Positions 1 to 6,014 of a stretch of 6,014 nt of DNA are shown here, piece after piece. The notes beneath the pieces are model-generated. The model was not told where the DNA came from, searched no databases, and saw only the letters and a list, made by a program, of their open reading frames with translations. A program made the translations under genes and the position numbers. Position 1 is the first letter of the stretch. Every line of letters starts with the position of its first letter. The DNA comes from an uncultured Clostridia bacterium (GTDB taxonomy: Bacteria > Bacillota > Clostridia > Oscillospirales > Acutalibacteraceae): assembly GCA_945788455.1 (NCBI GenBank), contig CALZMC010000043.1:1-6014 (forward strand), read 5' to 3'.

Positions 1-1634
1 TTATGCTTTTTGTGATGATAGGTTATGGCAAATCTGTGGACCTCCTCCTGAATAGAGGATACCAAAGTAAACACGCGTCTGTGAGAATTAATTTCAATTT
101 CTCCACCCGTCAGAGCAATAGCTCTTGTTCGGTGCTTATTATCCTTAACCATACCGAAAATCGGCACATCAAGTCCCATACCTCGAACAACAGGCAAAAC
201 TGCATTAACCTGCGGTTCGCCACCGTCAAGTAAAATTAAATCAGGCAAAATCTTGAATGTACTGCCCTCATCGTCATTGTAATAATGATTAAAGCGTCTT
301 GTTAATACCTCCTGCATTGAGCCGACATCGTTTTGACCGTCAAAGCCCTTAATCGCAAAGCGCTTATAAGCACTTTTCATCGGTCTGCCGTTATGGAATA
401 CAACCATACCCGCAACATTATCACTGCCGAATGTATGAGATATATCATAGGACTCAATATATTCGGGGATTTTTTCGAGTCCCAAGAGATTTTTCAGCTC
501 CTCAAGAGTTGCAATTTCCCTACCGAGTCTGCCCTGCTGTTGTGCAAGATGCTCGTTTGCATTATTTATACACATATTAACAATCGACAGATGCTCTCCC
601 TTTTGAGGATGAATAATCTCAAGCTTCTTTCCTCGCTTATGTTCAAGAAATCCCTTTAAAAGCTCCTCGTCCTCAATTTCTCCGTCAACGGCAACACGAG
701 GAGGAATTCTGTCACGCATGGAATAATACTGCCTAATCAAATCAAATCTCGCCTGCGGTAAGTCGTCAACTGCGTCAATAAGCCAAAATTCGCTGTCGGT
801 AAGCTTGCCCTGTTCAAAGCGAATAACCTCAAAGCAAGCCTTTTTATTTGTGTTAACTAAAGCAAAAACATCCTCTTGAGCAACATTGATAGAAACAACC
901 TTTTGCTTTTCCTCAAGATTTTTTATTGCCTTAATTCTGTCGCGAAGCTTTGCCGCCTCCTCAAACTGAAGGCTTTCAGAAAGCTCAATCATTTGAGCCT
1001 CCATCTCCTTGACTGTCTTTGTGCTTCCGCCCTTTAAAAACGAAATCGCATCATTAACATTATTCACATATTCCTCACGGCTTATACGACCTGCGCAAGG
1101 AGCTGAGCATAAATTCATAAAGCCGTTAAGACAAGGTCTGCTTTTTCCGTAATCGCGTGGAAACTGCTTATTACAGCGAGGAAGCTTAAATATCTTTAAC
1201 GTTTCGTCAACTGCCTGCTTTACTGAAAATGTTGACGTATAAGGTCCGATATATGTTGCGTCATCGTCAAGCATCTGCTTACACGCCTGAATTTTTGGAA
1301 ATTCGCCCTTGATAATCTTAATGTAGTTATAGCCCTTATCATCCTTTAATAGAATGTTATATTTAGGCTGGTGCTGTTTTATCAGTGAGCATTCAAGCAC
1401 GAGAGCCTCAAACTCGCTGTCACAAAGAATGTAGTCAAAATCATCAACATTCTCGACCATTCTAATAACCTTTAGTGAATGATTTGAATGAGAGCCGAAA
1501 TAAGATGACACGCGATTTTTCAGTTTTTTCGCCTTGCCGATGTAGATAATCTTCTTATCCTTGCTTTTCATAATATAAACACCGGGATGAAGAGGCAACG
1601 CCATTGCCTTTTTTCTAAGCTCCTTTTCTGTCAT
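1..1634 (-). CDS. uvrC: UvrABC excinuclease subunit C, C-terminus cut by window edge
   Basis: This is the nuclease subunit of bacterial nucleotide excision repair. It is recruited by UvrB bound at a DNA lesion and cuts the damaged strand on both sides. Translating the minus strand from the ATG at 1634 gives 544 uninterrupted codons to the window edge. UvrC is usually about 600-620 residues, so roughly the last 60-80, including the helix-hairpin-helix DNA-binding domain, lie outside. Visible domains in order: an N-terminal GIY-YIG nuclease (GVY at 18-20, YIG at 31-33, Arg41, Glu76) for the 3' incision; four cysteines at 154, 168, 176 and 180 matching the reported iron-sulfur ligands of E. coli UvrC; a UVR motif at about 208-240 (SLQFEEAAKLRDRI core) that contacts UvrB; and an RNase H-like domain for the 5' incision with Asp397 (YDISH), Asp436, Asp470 (LLDGG) and His533 (EVHRFA). 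These equal E. coli D399, D438, D466 and H538 by position and motif. The start is fixed by a Shine-Dalgarno site 7 nt upstream and by the usual short lead-in to GVY. All key residues are intact. Identification is very secure. Confidence 0.97.
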   Translation of the reverse strand, partial: MTEKELRKKAMALPLHPGVYIMKSKDKKIIYIGKAKKLKNRVSSYFGSHSNHSLKVIRMVENVDDFDYILCDSEFEALVLECSLIKQHQPKYNILLKDDKGYNYIKIIKGEFPKIQACKQMLDDDATYIGPYTSTFSVKQAVDETLKIFKLPRCNKQFPRDYGKSRPCLNGFMNLCSAPCAGRISREEYVNNVNDAISFLKGGSTKTVKEMEAQMIELSESLQFEEAAKLRDRIKAIKNLEEKQKVVSINVAQEDVFALVNTNKKACFEVIRFEQGKLTDSEFWLIDAVDDLPQARFDLIRQYYSMRDRIPPRVAVDGEIEDEELLKGFLEHKRGKKLEIIHPQKGEHLSIVNMCINNANEHLAQQQGRLGREIATLEELKNLLGLEKIPEYIESYDISHTFGSDNVAGMVVFHNGRPMKSAYKRFAIKGFDGQNDVGSMQEVLTRRFNHYYNDDEGSTFKILPDLILLDGGEPQVNAVLPVVRGMGLDVPIFGMVKDNKHRTRAIALTGGEIEINSHRRVFTLVSSIQEEVHRFAITYHHKKH

Positions 1635-1641
1635 CAACTCA

Positions 1642-1648
1642 CCACCTT
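1642..1648 (-). promoter_or_regulatory. Ribosome binding site of uvrC
   Basis: The minus strand reads AAGGTGG, followed by 7 nt and then the uvrC ATG. This supports the ATG at 1634 over the in-frame Met codons at residues 11 and 22, which lie too close to or inside the GIY-YIG fold. The site starts 20 nt beyond the hairpin at 1668-1697, so it should stay accessible when the hairpin forms. Confidence 0.8.
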
Positions 1649-1667
1649 AGTTAATAGCCTTGTTTAA

Positions 1668-1697
1668 TTAAGGGCAAACCAATAAGTTTGCCCTTAA
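1668..1697 (-). terminator. Perfect 12-bp hairpin between gatB and uvrC, possible terminator or attenuator
   Basis: Arms TTAAGGGCAAAC (1668-1679) and GTTTGCCCTTAA (1686-1697) pair perfectly around a 6-nt loop. The stem begins 6 nt after the gatB stop codon, the usual place for an intrinsic terminator. On the minus strand the stem is followed by TTAATTAAACAAGG rather than a clear run of T, so termination toward uvrC may be only partial. In the opposite direction the following stretch (AAATTATTTTATATC) is richer in T, but no plus-strand gene is visible that would need it. The hairpin itself is certain. Its role as a terminator is inferred. Confidence 0.6.
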
Positions 1698-1703
1698 ATT
1701 ATT

Positions 1704-3107
1704 TTATATCATTTCTCTAATCATAGCCTCTGCTTTTTTTACATCAGCCTTACCGCGAGAATTCTTCATAACATATCCAAACATTACATTAATAGCCTTA
1801 TCCTTGCCTGCCTTAATGTCCTCTACTGCCTTTGGATTTGCGTCAATAGCACCCTGACAAAGAGCTCTTAAATCATCATCGCTCAGTCCTGCCAAGTCGT
1901 CCTCTTTGATATACTCGCTGACATCCTTGCCAGTCTCAAGCATATTTGAAAGGACCTCTTTAGCCTTGTTAGCTCTAACCTTTTTTTCGTCAATGAGCTT
2001 TACCAAATCTGCCAACTGCTTTGATGTAGTCTTGATATCAAAGTTCTCCTTGTCCTCCTCTGTCTGCAGGGTAGCAAAGATAGGACCGATAATCATATTC
2101 AGTACATTAGATGCACTCGCACCAAGCTCGACAGCCTCGTCAAACAGTCTTGTAACATTTCTGTACTTATAGATTAGTCTTGCATTATTTTCGGGAAGTC
2201 CCATAGCAAGATACCTCTTTAGCTTTGCATCGGGAAGCTCAGGCAAAGACTCTCTAATATTCTCTACCATTTCGGGAGAAATATAAAATCTTAAAATATC
2301 AGGCTCAGGAAAATAACGATAATCGTCAGCATTCTCCTTTGTACGAAGAACATATACAGTATCGCTGTTTGCGTCATAACGCATTGTTGACTGAATAATC
2401 TTGTCGCCTGCCTCAAGAATATCCTCCTGACGTTCGATTTCAAGCTCCATAGCTCTAACGATATTTGACAGAGAGTTGATATTCTTAATTTCTGTTCTTG
2501 TACCCCAAGGCTCATTCGGCTTATGGATTGACACGTTAACATCACATCTCATAGAGCCCTCCTGCATCTTGCAGTCACTTACGCCGACATTACGCATAAT
2601 CAGCTGTAATTTTTCGGCATATTCTCTTGCCTCCTCGGGAGTAGCAATATCTGCCATAGATACAATCTCAATTAGAGGAACGCCACCACGGTTATAGTCA
2701 ACATAGGTGTAGCCGTCCTCGTGAACAAGCTTTCCTGCGTCTTCCTCGATATGAATACGTTCAATTCTTATTTTCTTACCGCTGTCAAGCTCAACATAGC
2801 CGTTAATACAAACAGGCTCGTCAAACTGTGAAATCTGGTACGCCTTCGGCAAGTCGGGATAAACGTAATTCTTTCTATCCATATGAGAATTGTTGTTAAT
2901 ATCACAGTGAACGGCAAGACCTGCTCTTACTGCATATTCGATAACCTGCTTGTTCAGTACAGGCAACGCACCCGGCTGACCTGTACAAACAGGACAGCAA
3001 TGAGTGTTAGGCTCGCCACCGAACTGTGTTGTACAGCCACAGAAAATCTTTGTCTTTGTAGCAAGCTCTATATGTGTCTCAATACCACAAACTAATTCAT
3101 AGCTCAT
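1704..3107 (-). CDS. gatB: Asp-tRNA(Asn)/Glu-tRNA(Gln) amidotransferase subunit B
   Basis: GatB is the tRNA-binding and phosphorylating subunit of the GatCAB amidotransferase. It activates the side-chain carboxylate of mischarged Asp-tRNA(Asn) or Glu-tRNA(Gln) with ATP and receives ammonia channelled from GatA. The 467-residue product is full length (family about 470-480). The N-terminal cradle domain opens with VCGIETHIELATKTKIFCGC. His12 and, by spacing to the S. aureus enzyme, Glu121 and Glu147 (LIEIVS) are probable metal ligands. Cys23, Cys25, Cys37/38 and Cys41 form a likely zinc site. Family hallmarks follow: YPDLPKAYQISQ (83-94), VDYNRGGVPLIEIVS (136-150), the MQEGSMRCDVNVSI block (181-194), TEIKNINSL (205-213) and DYRYFPEPD (262-270). 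The C-terminal helical and YqeY-like tail (about 320-467) reads the tRNA. Its ATG overlaps the gatA TGA as ATGA, indicating translational coupling and equal subunit output. There is no frameshift or missing key residue. Confidence 0.98.
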   Translation of the reverse strand: MSYELVCGIETHIELATKTKIFCGCTTQFGGEPNTHCCPVCTGQPGALPVLNKQVIEYAVRAGLAVHCDINNNSHMDRKNYVYPDLPKAYQISQFDEPVCINGYVELDSGKKIRIERIHIEEDAGKLVHEDGYTYVDYNRGGVPLIEIVSMADIATPEEAREYAEKLQLIMRNVGVSDCKMQEGSMRCDVNVSIHKPNEPWGTRTEIKNINSLSNIVRAMELEIERQEDILEAGDKIIQSTMRYDANSDTVYVLRTKENADDYRYFPEPDILRFYISPEMVENIRESLPELPDAKLKRYLAMGLPENNARLIYKYRNVTRLFDEAVELGASASNVLNMIIGPIFATLQTEEDKENFDIKTTSKQLADLVKLIDEKKVRANKAKEVLSNMLETGKDVSEYIKEDDLAGLSDDDLRALCQGAIDANPKAVEDIKAGKDKAINVMFGYVMKNSRGKADVKKAEAMIREMI

Positions 3108-4564
3108 AGTCTTACACCTCCCTCAAAGTCAGCAACGCCGATTTCGGCATTCTTCTCATAGAAGTAGGCTGTGTTCATAATAGTCTTTTCGCTAAACTTC
3201 TTTCCGATAATCTGCATACCGATAGGCAGTCCATTACTGTCATTCTTAATAGGAACACTTATAGCAGGAACACCTGTAATATTGATAGGTACAGTAGCAA
3301 TATCGCTCAAATACATATCAACAGGAGATGCGCCCTTAAAGTTCAGCGGGAATGCTGTGTTAGGTGCTGTCGGAGCAATCAAAACATCACAGCTGTTAAA
3401 TATTTCGTCAAAATCAGCAATAAGATTTTCACGAAGAAGACAAGCCTTCTTGTAATAAGCATCATAATAGCCTGATGACAATACATAGGTGCCAAGCATA
3501 ATTCTGCGCTTAACCTCATCGCCAAAGCCCTCTGTACGAGTTTTTAATATCATTTCCTCAACATCGTTAAAGCTTTCGGGACGATAGCCGTAACGGATAC
3601 CGTCATATCTGCCGAGATTTGAAGAAGCCTCGGCACAGGCAATAATATAGTAAACAGGAAGAGCCTGCTTTAATACAGGAAGGCTAATGTCGATAATCTC
3701 GGCACCGTTATCCTCATAAAACTTAATTGCGCTGTCAATAGCATCCTTTAGCTCAGGATTAATGCCCTCAAAATATTCCTTTGCAACACCTATTTTCAGG
3801 CCCTTAACATCAAAATCGCCAAGTGTGTCTGCAATATTTCCAAAATCGAAATCAACGCTTGTTTGGTCGTTAGCATCAACTCCTGAAATTGTATCGAATA
3901 CGATAGCAGTATCCTTTACGGAATTAGCAAGAACGCCGATTTGGTCAAGTGATGAGCCGTAAGCAATAAGACCGTAACGAGAAACGGCGCCGTAGGTTGG
4001 CTTTAAGCCGACAATACCGCAAAAGCTTGCAGGCTGACGAACAGAGCCACCTGTGTCGGAGCCAAGTGCATAAGCAGCAAGATTTGCACAAACTGCACTT
4101 GCGCCACCACCTGATGAGCCACCTGTTACGTGATTTGTATTTCTTGGGTTTAACGGAGCACCGTAACAGCTTGTTTCACTCGTTGAGCCCATAGCGAACT
4201 CATCCATATTGGTTTTACCGAGCATAACTGCACCCTGTGCCTTTAGCTTTGTCCATACTGTTGAATCGTAGTACGGTCTAAAGCCTGTTAAAATTTTTGA
4301 TGCACATGTGGTAAGGTCGCCGTCACTGCAAATGTTATCCTTTAAAGTCATAGGAATACCTGTTAGTGCAGTTGCGCTTGCGTTAGCAATCATTTCATCG
4401 GCTGTCTTTGCGTTTTCCAATGCCTTGTCAAAGGTAGTTGAAACATAAGCGTTATATATTTTGTTGTCACTTTCGATAGCAGAAATATACTTCTGTGTCA
4501 GCTCAACAGATGATATTTCCTTATTCTTCAGCATTTGTGATAAAGGAGTAATAAGCTCTCTCAT
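3104..4564 (-). CDS. gatA: Asp-tRNA(Asn)/Glu-tRNA(Gln) amidotransferase subunit A
   Basis: GatA is the glutaminase subunit of GatCAB. It hydrolyses glutamine (or asparagine) and passes ammonia to the GatB active site. The 486-residue product has normal family length and is an amidase-signature enzyme. The Ser-cisSer-Lys triad is visible: Lys75 in TLKDN, Ser150 in the GGSSGGGASA loop, and the nucleophile Ser174 in GSDTGGSVRQPAS. The 75- and 24-residue spacings equal those of S. aureus GatA (K79, S154, S178). Other hallmarks are LTGIPMTLKDN (67-77), MLGKTNMDEFAMG (114-126), GLKPTYGAVSRYGLIAYGSS (186-205), DAYYKKA (368-374), APTAP (397-401) and GLPIGMQIIG (445-454). The ATG at 4564 sits 1 nt after the gatC stop and overlaps gatB by 4 nt at the other end, so the gene is in the middle of a coupled operon. 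Nothing suggests a general amidase instead, because the neighbours are gatC and gatB. Confidence 0.98.
   Translation of the reverse strand: MRELITPLSQMLKNKEISSVELTQKYISAIESDNKIYNAYVSTTFDKALENAKTADEMIANASATALTGIPMTLKDNICSDGDLTTCASKILTGFRPYYDSTVWTKLKAQGAVMLGKTNMDEFAMGSTSETSCYGAPLNPRNTNHVTGGSSGGGASAVCANLAAYALGSDTGGSVRQPASFCGIVGLKPTYGAVSRYGLIAYGSSLDQIGVLANSVKDTAIVFDTISGVDANDQTSVDFDFGNIADTLGDFDVKGLKIGVAKEYFEGINPELKDAIDSAIKFYEDNGAEIIDISLPVLKQALPVYYIIACAEASSNLGRYDGIRYGYRPESFNDVEEMILKTRTEGFGDEVKRRIMLGTYVLSSGYYDAYYKKACLLRENLIADFDEIFNSCDVLIAPTAPNTAFPLNFKGASPVDMYLSDIATVPINITGVPAISVPIKNDSNGLPIGMQIIGKKFSEKTIMNTAYFYEKNAEIGVADFEGGVRL
3115..3121 (-). promoter_or_regulatory. Ribosome binding site of gatB inside the gatA 3' end
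   Basis: The minus strand reads GGAGGTG, complementary to the 16S rRNA tail, with 7 nt to the gatB ATG at 3107. It lies within the last sense codons of gatA (GGA GGT GTA, encoding Gly-Gly-Val). This fixes the gatB start at the ATGA overlap. Confidence 0.88.
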
Positions 4565-4565
4565 T

Positions 4566-4853
4566 TTATATACCTCCCTTTACACAGAACATACCCTTTG
4601 AGGCAGTAACATTAGATAGAATTTTCTCGTTAGGGACAAACTCCTTAACAATATCCTCTCTAAAGTCCTCGGCAGGAGTAGCTGATGACGATACATTTCT
4701 AATCTTTTCTGCATCGCCCTCAACAGCATTATTGATAGTATCGGCGAATGCGATAATATCATCCATATCCTTAATAATCCTGTCCAGCTCCTCGTCACTA
4801 AAATCAAGACGGGCAAGACCGGCAAGCTTTAATACATCTTCTTTACTAATCAT
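4566..4853 (-). CDS. gatC: Asp-tRNA(Asn)/Glu-tRNA(Gln) amidotransferase subunit C
   Basis: GatC is the small subunit that wraps around the GatA-GatB interface and stabilises the amidotransferase complex. At 95 residues it has the usual family length. The N-terminal helical part carries the typical pattern (ISKEDVLKLAGLARLDFSDEE, here Ile2-Glu22, then the amphipathic stretch to about residue 45). A central linker (Ala58-Phe63, ATPAEDF) is followed by an extended arm with ILSNVTASKGMF. The extreme C-terminus (CVKGGI) is shorter and less conserved than the usual hydrophobic VPKV-like ending. Its last Gly-Gly codons double as the gatA ribosome binding site. The start is supported by GAGGT 7 nt upstream and by the usual GatC N-terminus. 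It lies 14 nt after aspS and 1 nt before gatA. Confidence 0.96.
   Translation of the reverse strand: MISKEDVLKLAGLARLDFSDEELDRIIKDMDDIIAFADTINNAVEGDAEKIRNVSSSATPAEDFREDIVKEFVPNEKILSNVTASKGMFCVKGGI
4572..4578 (-). promoter_or_regulatory. Ribosome binding site of gatA inside the gatC 3' end
   Basis: The minus strand reads GGGAGGT with 7 nt to the gatA ATG. It overlaps the codons for Lys-Gly-Gly at the end of GatC, so ribosomes finishing gatC clear the site directly before gatA begins. Confidence 0.85.
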
Positions 4854-4860
4854 AACTATT

Positions 4861-4865
4861 ACCTC
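4861..4865 (-). promoter_or_regulatory. Ribosome binding site of gatC
   Basis: The minus strand reads GAGGT in the 14-nt gap between the aspS stop and the gatC ATG, 7 nt before the ATG. The gap is too short for a promoter, so gatC must be transcribed from aspS or further upstream. Confidence 0.75.
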
Positions 4866-4867
4866 AT

Positions 4868-6014
4868 TTATTTACGAAGCTTAATATGAACCTCTCTTAG
4901 CTGCTGTTCCGTAACCTCGGTAGGAGCGCCGCACATTAGGTCTTGAGCCTTACCGTCCATCGGGAATGCGATAACCTCACGAATATTCTCCTCATTACGA
5001 AGAAGCATAATCATACGGTCAACACCGGGAGCCATACCTGCGTGCGGAGGTGCGCCGAACTGGAATGCAGTATAAAGAGCGCCGAACTTTTCCTTTAGGA
5101 CGTCTTCGTCATAGCCTGCAATCTCAAATGCCTTTTTCATAATGTCAATGTCGTGATTACGAACAGCACCCGAAGACAGCTCAACACCGTTACAAACAAT
5201 ATCGTACTGATATGCAAGAATTGTCAGTGGATCTTGATTTTCAAGAGCATCAAGACCGCCCTGTGGCATTGAAAACGGATTATGTGTAAAGCCAATCTTC
5301 TTTTCTTCTTCCTTGTACTCATACATCGGGAAATCATTGATGAAGCAGAAGCGATATGCTTTCTTTTCTATTAAATCAAACATTTCACCGAGCTTTGTAC
5401 GAATTTGACCTGCATAATCGCAAGCCTTTGCCTCAACATCAGCGATAAAGAAGATTGTATCGCCAATCTCAAGACCTGCAAGCTGGGCAAGCTCATCTTT
5501 CATATCATCAGGAATAAACTTGTCGATAGGTCCCTTATAGCTCTTATCCTCCTGAACGAGAAGATAACCAAGACCGCCCATACCGATAGACTGAGCAAAT
5601 TTCAGTAGCTTTTCGTGCTTGCCCTTTGAAATTTCTGCGTGAACCTTAATAGCTCTGACAGTTTGACCGTGGAACGGCTTAAATGTGCAACGCTGGAAAA
5701 ACTCTGTTACGTCAACAATTTCAAGTGGATTTCTTAAATCAGGCTTATCGGTACCGTACTTTAGCATAGCATCCTTATAGCTGATAATAGGATAAGGAGC
5801 ATCTGTTACCTCATAGCCCTCGGGAGCAAACTTTTTAAATGTCTTTGTAAGAATTTCCTCGCCAACCTTGAACACATCCTCTTGAGTGGCGAAGCTCATT
5901 TCGAAGTCGAGCTGATAGAACTCGCCGGGAGAACGGTCTGCTCTTGCGTCCTCATCTCTAAAGCAAGGCGCAATTTGGAAATACTTATCTATTCCTGAAA
6001 CCATTAATAGCTGC
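4868..6014 (-). CDS. aspS: Aspartyl-tRNA synthetase, N-terminus cut by window edge
   Basis: This class II aminoacyl-tRNA synthetase joins aspartate to tRNA(Asp), and in non-discriminating forms also to tRNA(Asn). The reading frame stays open to the right edge, where codons for Gln-Leu-Leu precede the Met at 6004 and match the family string QLLMVSG. That Met is therefore internal, and about 200 N-terminal residues (anticodon-binding OB fold, motif 1) are missing from a protein usually near 590. Numbering from that Met, motif 2 spans about 9-36 (FRDED at 15-19), the bacterial GAD insertion domain lies roughly at 110-205, HNPFSMPQGG is at 241-250, VELSSGAVRNHD at 274-285, and motif 3 at about 318-348 with Arg330 of GVDR. 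Motif 2 reads RADRSPGEFYQLDFEMSF, one residue longer than the RADRQPEFTQID form of E. coli. As I recall, this variant is typical of alphaproteobacterial AspRS. The gene is directly followed by gatCAB, hinting at a role in Asn-tRNA formation. The specificity-determining N-terminal residues are not visible. Confidence 0.97.
   Translation of the reverse strand, partial: QLLMVSGIDKYFQIAPCFRDEDARADRSPGEFYQLDFEMSFATQEDVFKVGEEILTKTFKKFAPEGYEVTDAPYPIISYKDAMLKYGTDKPDLRNPLEIVDVTEFFQRCTFKPFHGQTVRAIKVHAEISKGKHEKLLKFAQSIGMGGLGYLLVQEDKSYKGPIDKFIPDDMKDELAQLAGLEIGDTIFFIADVEAKACDYAGQIRTKLGEMFDLIEKKAYRFCFINDFPMYEYKEEEKKIGFTHNPFSMPQGGLDALENQDPLTILAYQYDIVCNGVELSSGAVRNHDIDIMKKAFEIAGYDEDVLKEKFGALYTAFQFGAPPHAGMAPGVDRMIMLLRNEENIREVIAFPMDGKAQDLMCGAPTEVTEQQLREVHIKLRK

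Noticed and set aside
3..659. Plus-strand ORFs of 76 and 108 codons at 3-233 and 333-659
   Set aside because: They lie wholly inside the uvrC frame on the other strand. Their translations show no recognisable motif, and the minus-strand frame encodes clear UvrC sequence throughout.
1649..1703. A separate uvrC promoter (a weak TATTAA -10-like string) in the gap after gatB
   Set aside because: The matching -35-like strings fall inside the hairpin at poor spacing and would leave almost no leader, so the support is too weak to annotate.
1906..4194. Several plus-strand ORFs of 65-94 codons and the minus-strand ORF at 2291-2545
   Set aside because: All are out-of-frame shadows of gatB and gatA, with serine/leucine-rich low-information translations and no plausible family match.
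4580..4825. 81-codon minus-strand ORF overlapping gatC
   Set aside because: It is a frame-shifted reading of gatC. The GatC frame has the ribosome binding site, the family length and the conserved motifs.
4859..4867. Mini-ORF ATG AGG TAA between aspS and gatC as a regulatory leader
   Set aside because: Three codons overlapping the gatC ribosome binding site are most simply explained by chance. There is no hairpin or codon bias to suggest attenuation.
5405..5608. 67-codon plus-strand ORF inside aspS
   Set aside because: It is antisense to the GAD-domain part of AspRS, with no ribosome binding site or homology signal that I can see.
6002..6004. ATG at 6004 as the aspS start
   Set aside because: The upstream in-frame codons continue the conserved AspRS string QLLM, and the anticodon-binding domain and motif 1 would be missing, so the gene simply runs off the window.

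Overview
The window is an ordinary, densely packed housekeeping segment from what looks like a moderately A+T-rich Gram-positive bacterium of the class Clostridia, possibly a gut Ruminococcaceae/Oscillospiraceae relative. That placement is inferred from protein flavour, AAG/GAG-rich codon use, strong GGAGGTG-type ribosome binding sites and the presence of GatCAB. It is not proven. All five genes lie on the minus strand, so transcription runs from high to low coordinates.

In transcription order the layout is: the 3' part of aspS (aspartyl-tRNA synthetase, entering from the right edge, 4868-6014), gatC (4566-4853), gatA (3104-4564), gatB (1704-3107), and uvrC (1-1634, running off the left edge). 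aspS and gatC are 14 nt apart, gatC and gatA 1 nt apart, and gatA and gatB overlap by 4 nt (ATGA). These four almost certainly form one translation-linked operon. A 69-nt gap with a perfect 12-bp hairpin separates gatB from uvrC. There is no gene-free stretch longer than 69 nt.

The operon makes functional sense. GatCAB amidates Asp-tRNA(Asn) and/or Glu-tRNA(Gln), and an AspRS in the same transcript is the enzyme that could supply Asp-tRNA(Asn) if it is of the non-discriminating type. The AspRS belongs to a motif variant different from the E. coli-like form, with one extra residue in the motif 2 loop. UvrC is the dual-incision nuclease of nucleotide excision repair and is probably an unrelated neighbour.

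I found no mobile element, CRISPR array, RNA gene, phage gene or unexplained long ORF. I do not see a novel system here. The items worth a second look are the aspS-gatCAB linkage with its variant AspRS, the hairpin, and the cysteine cluster in UvrC.
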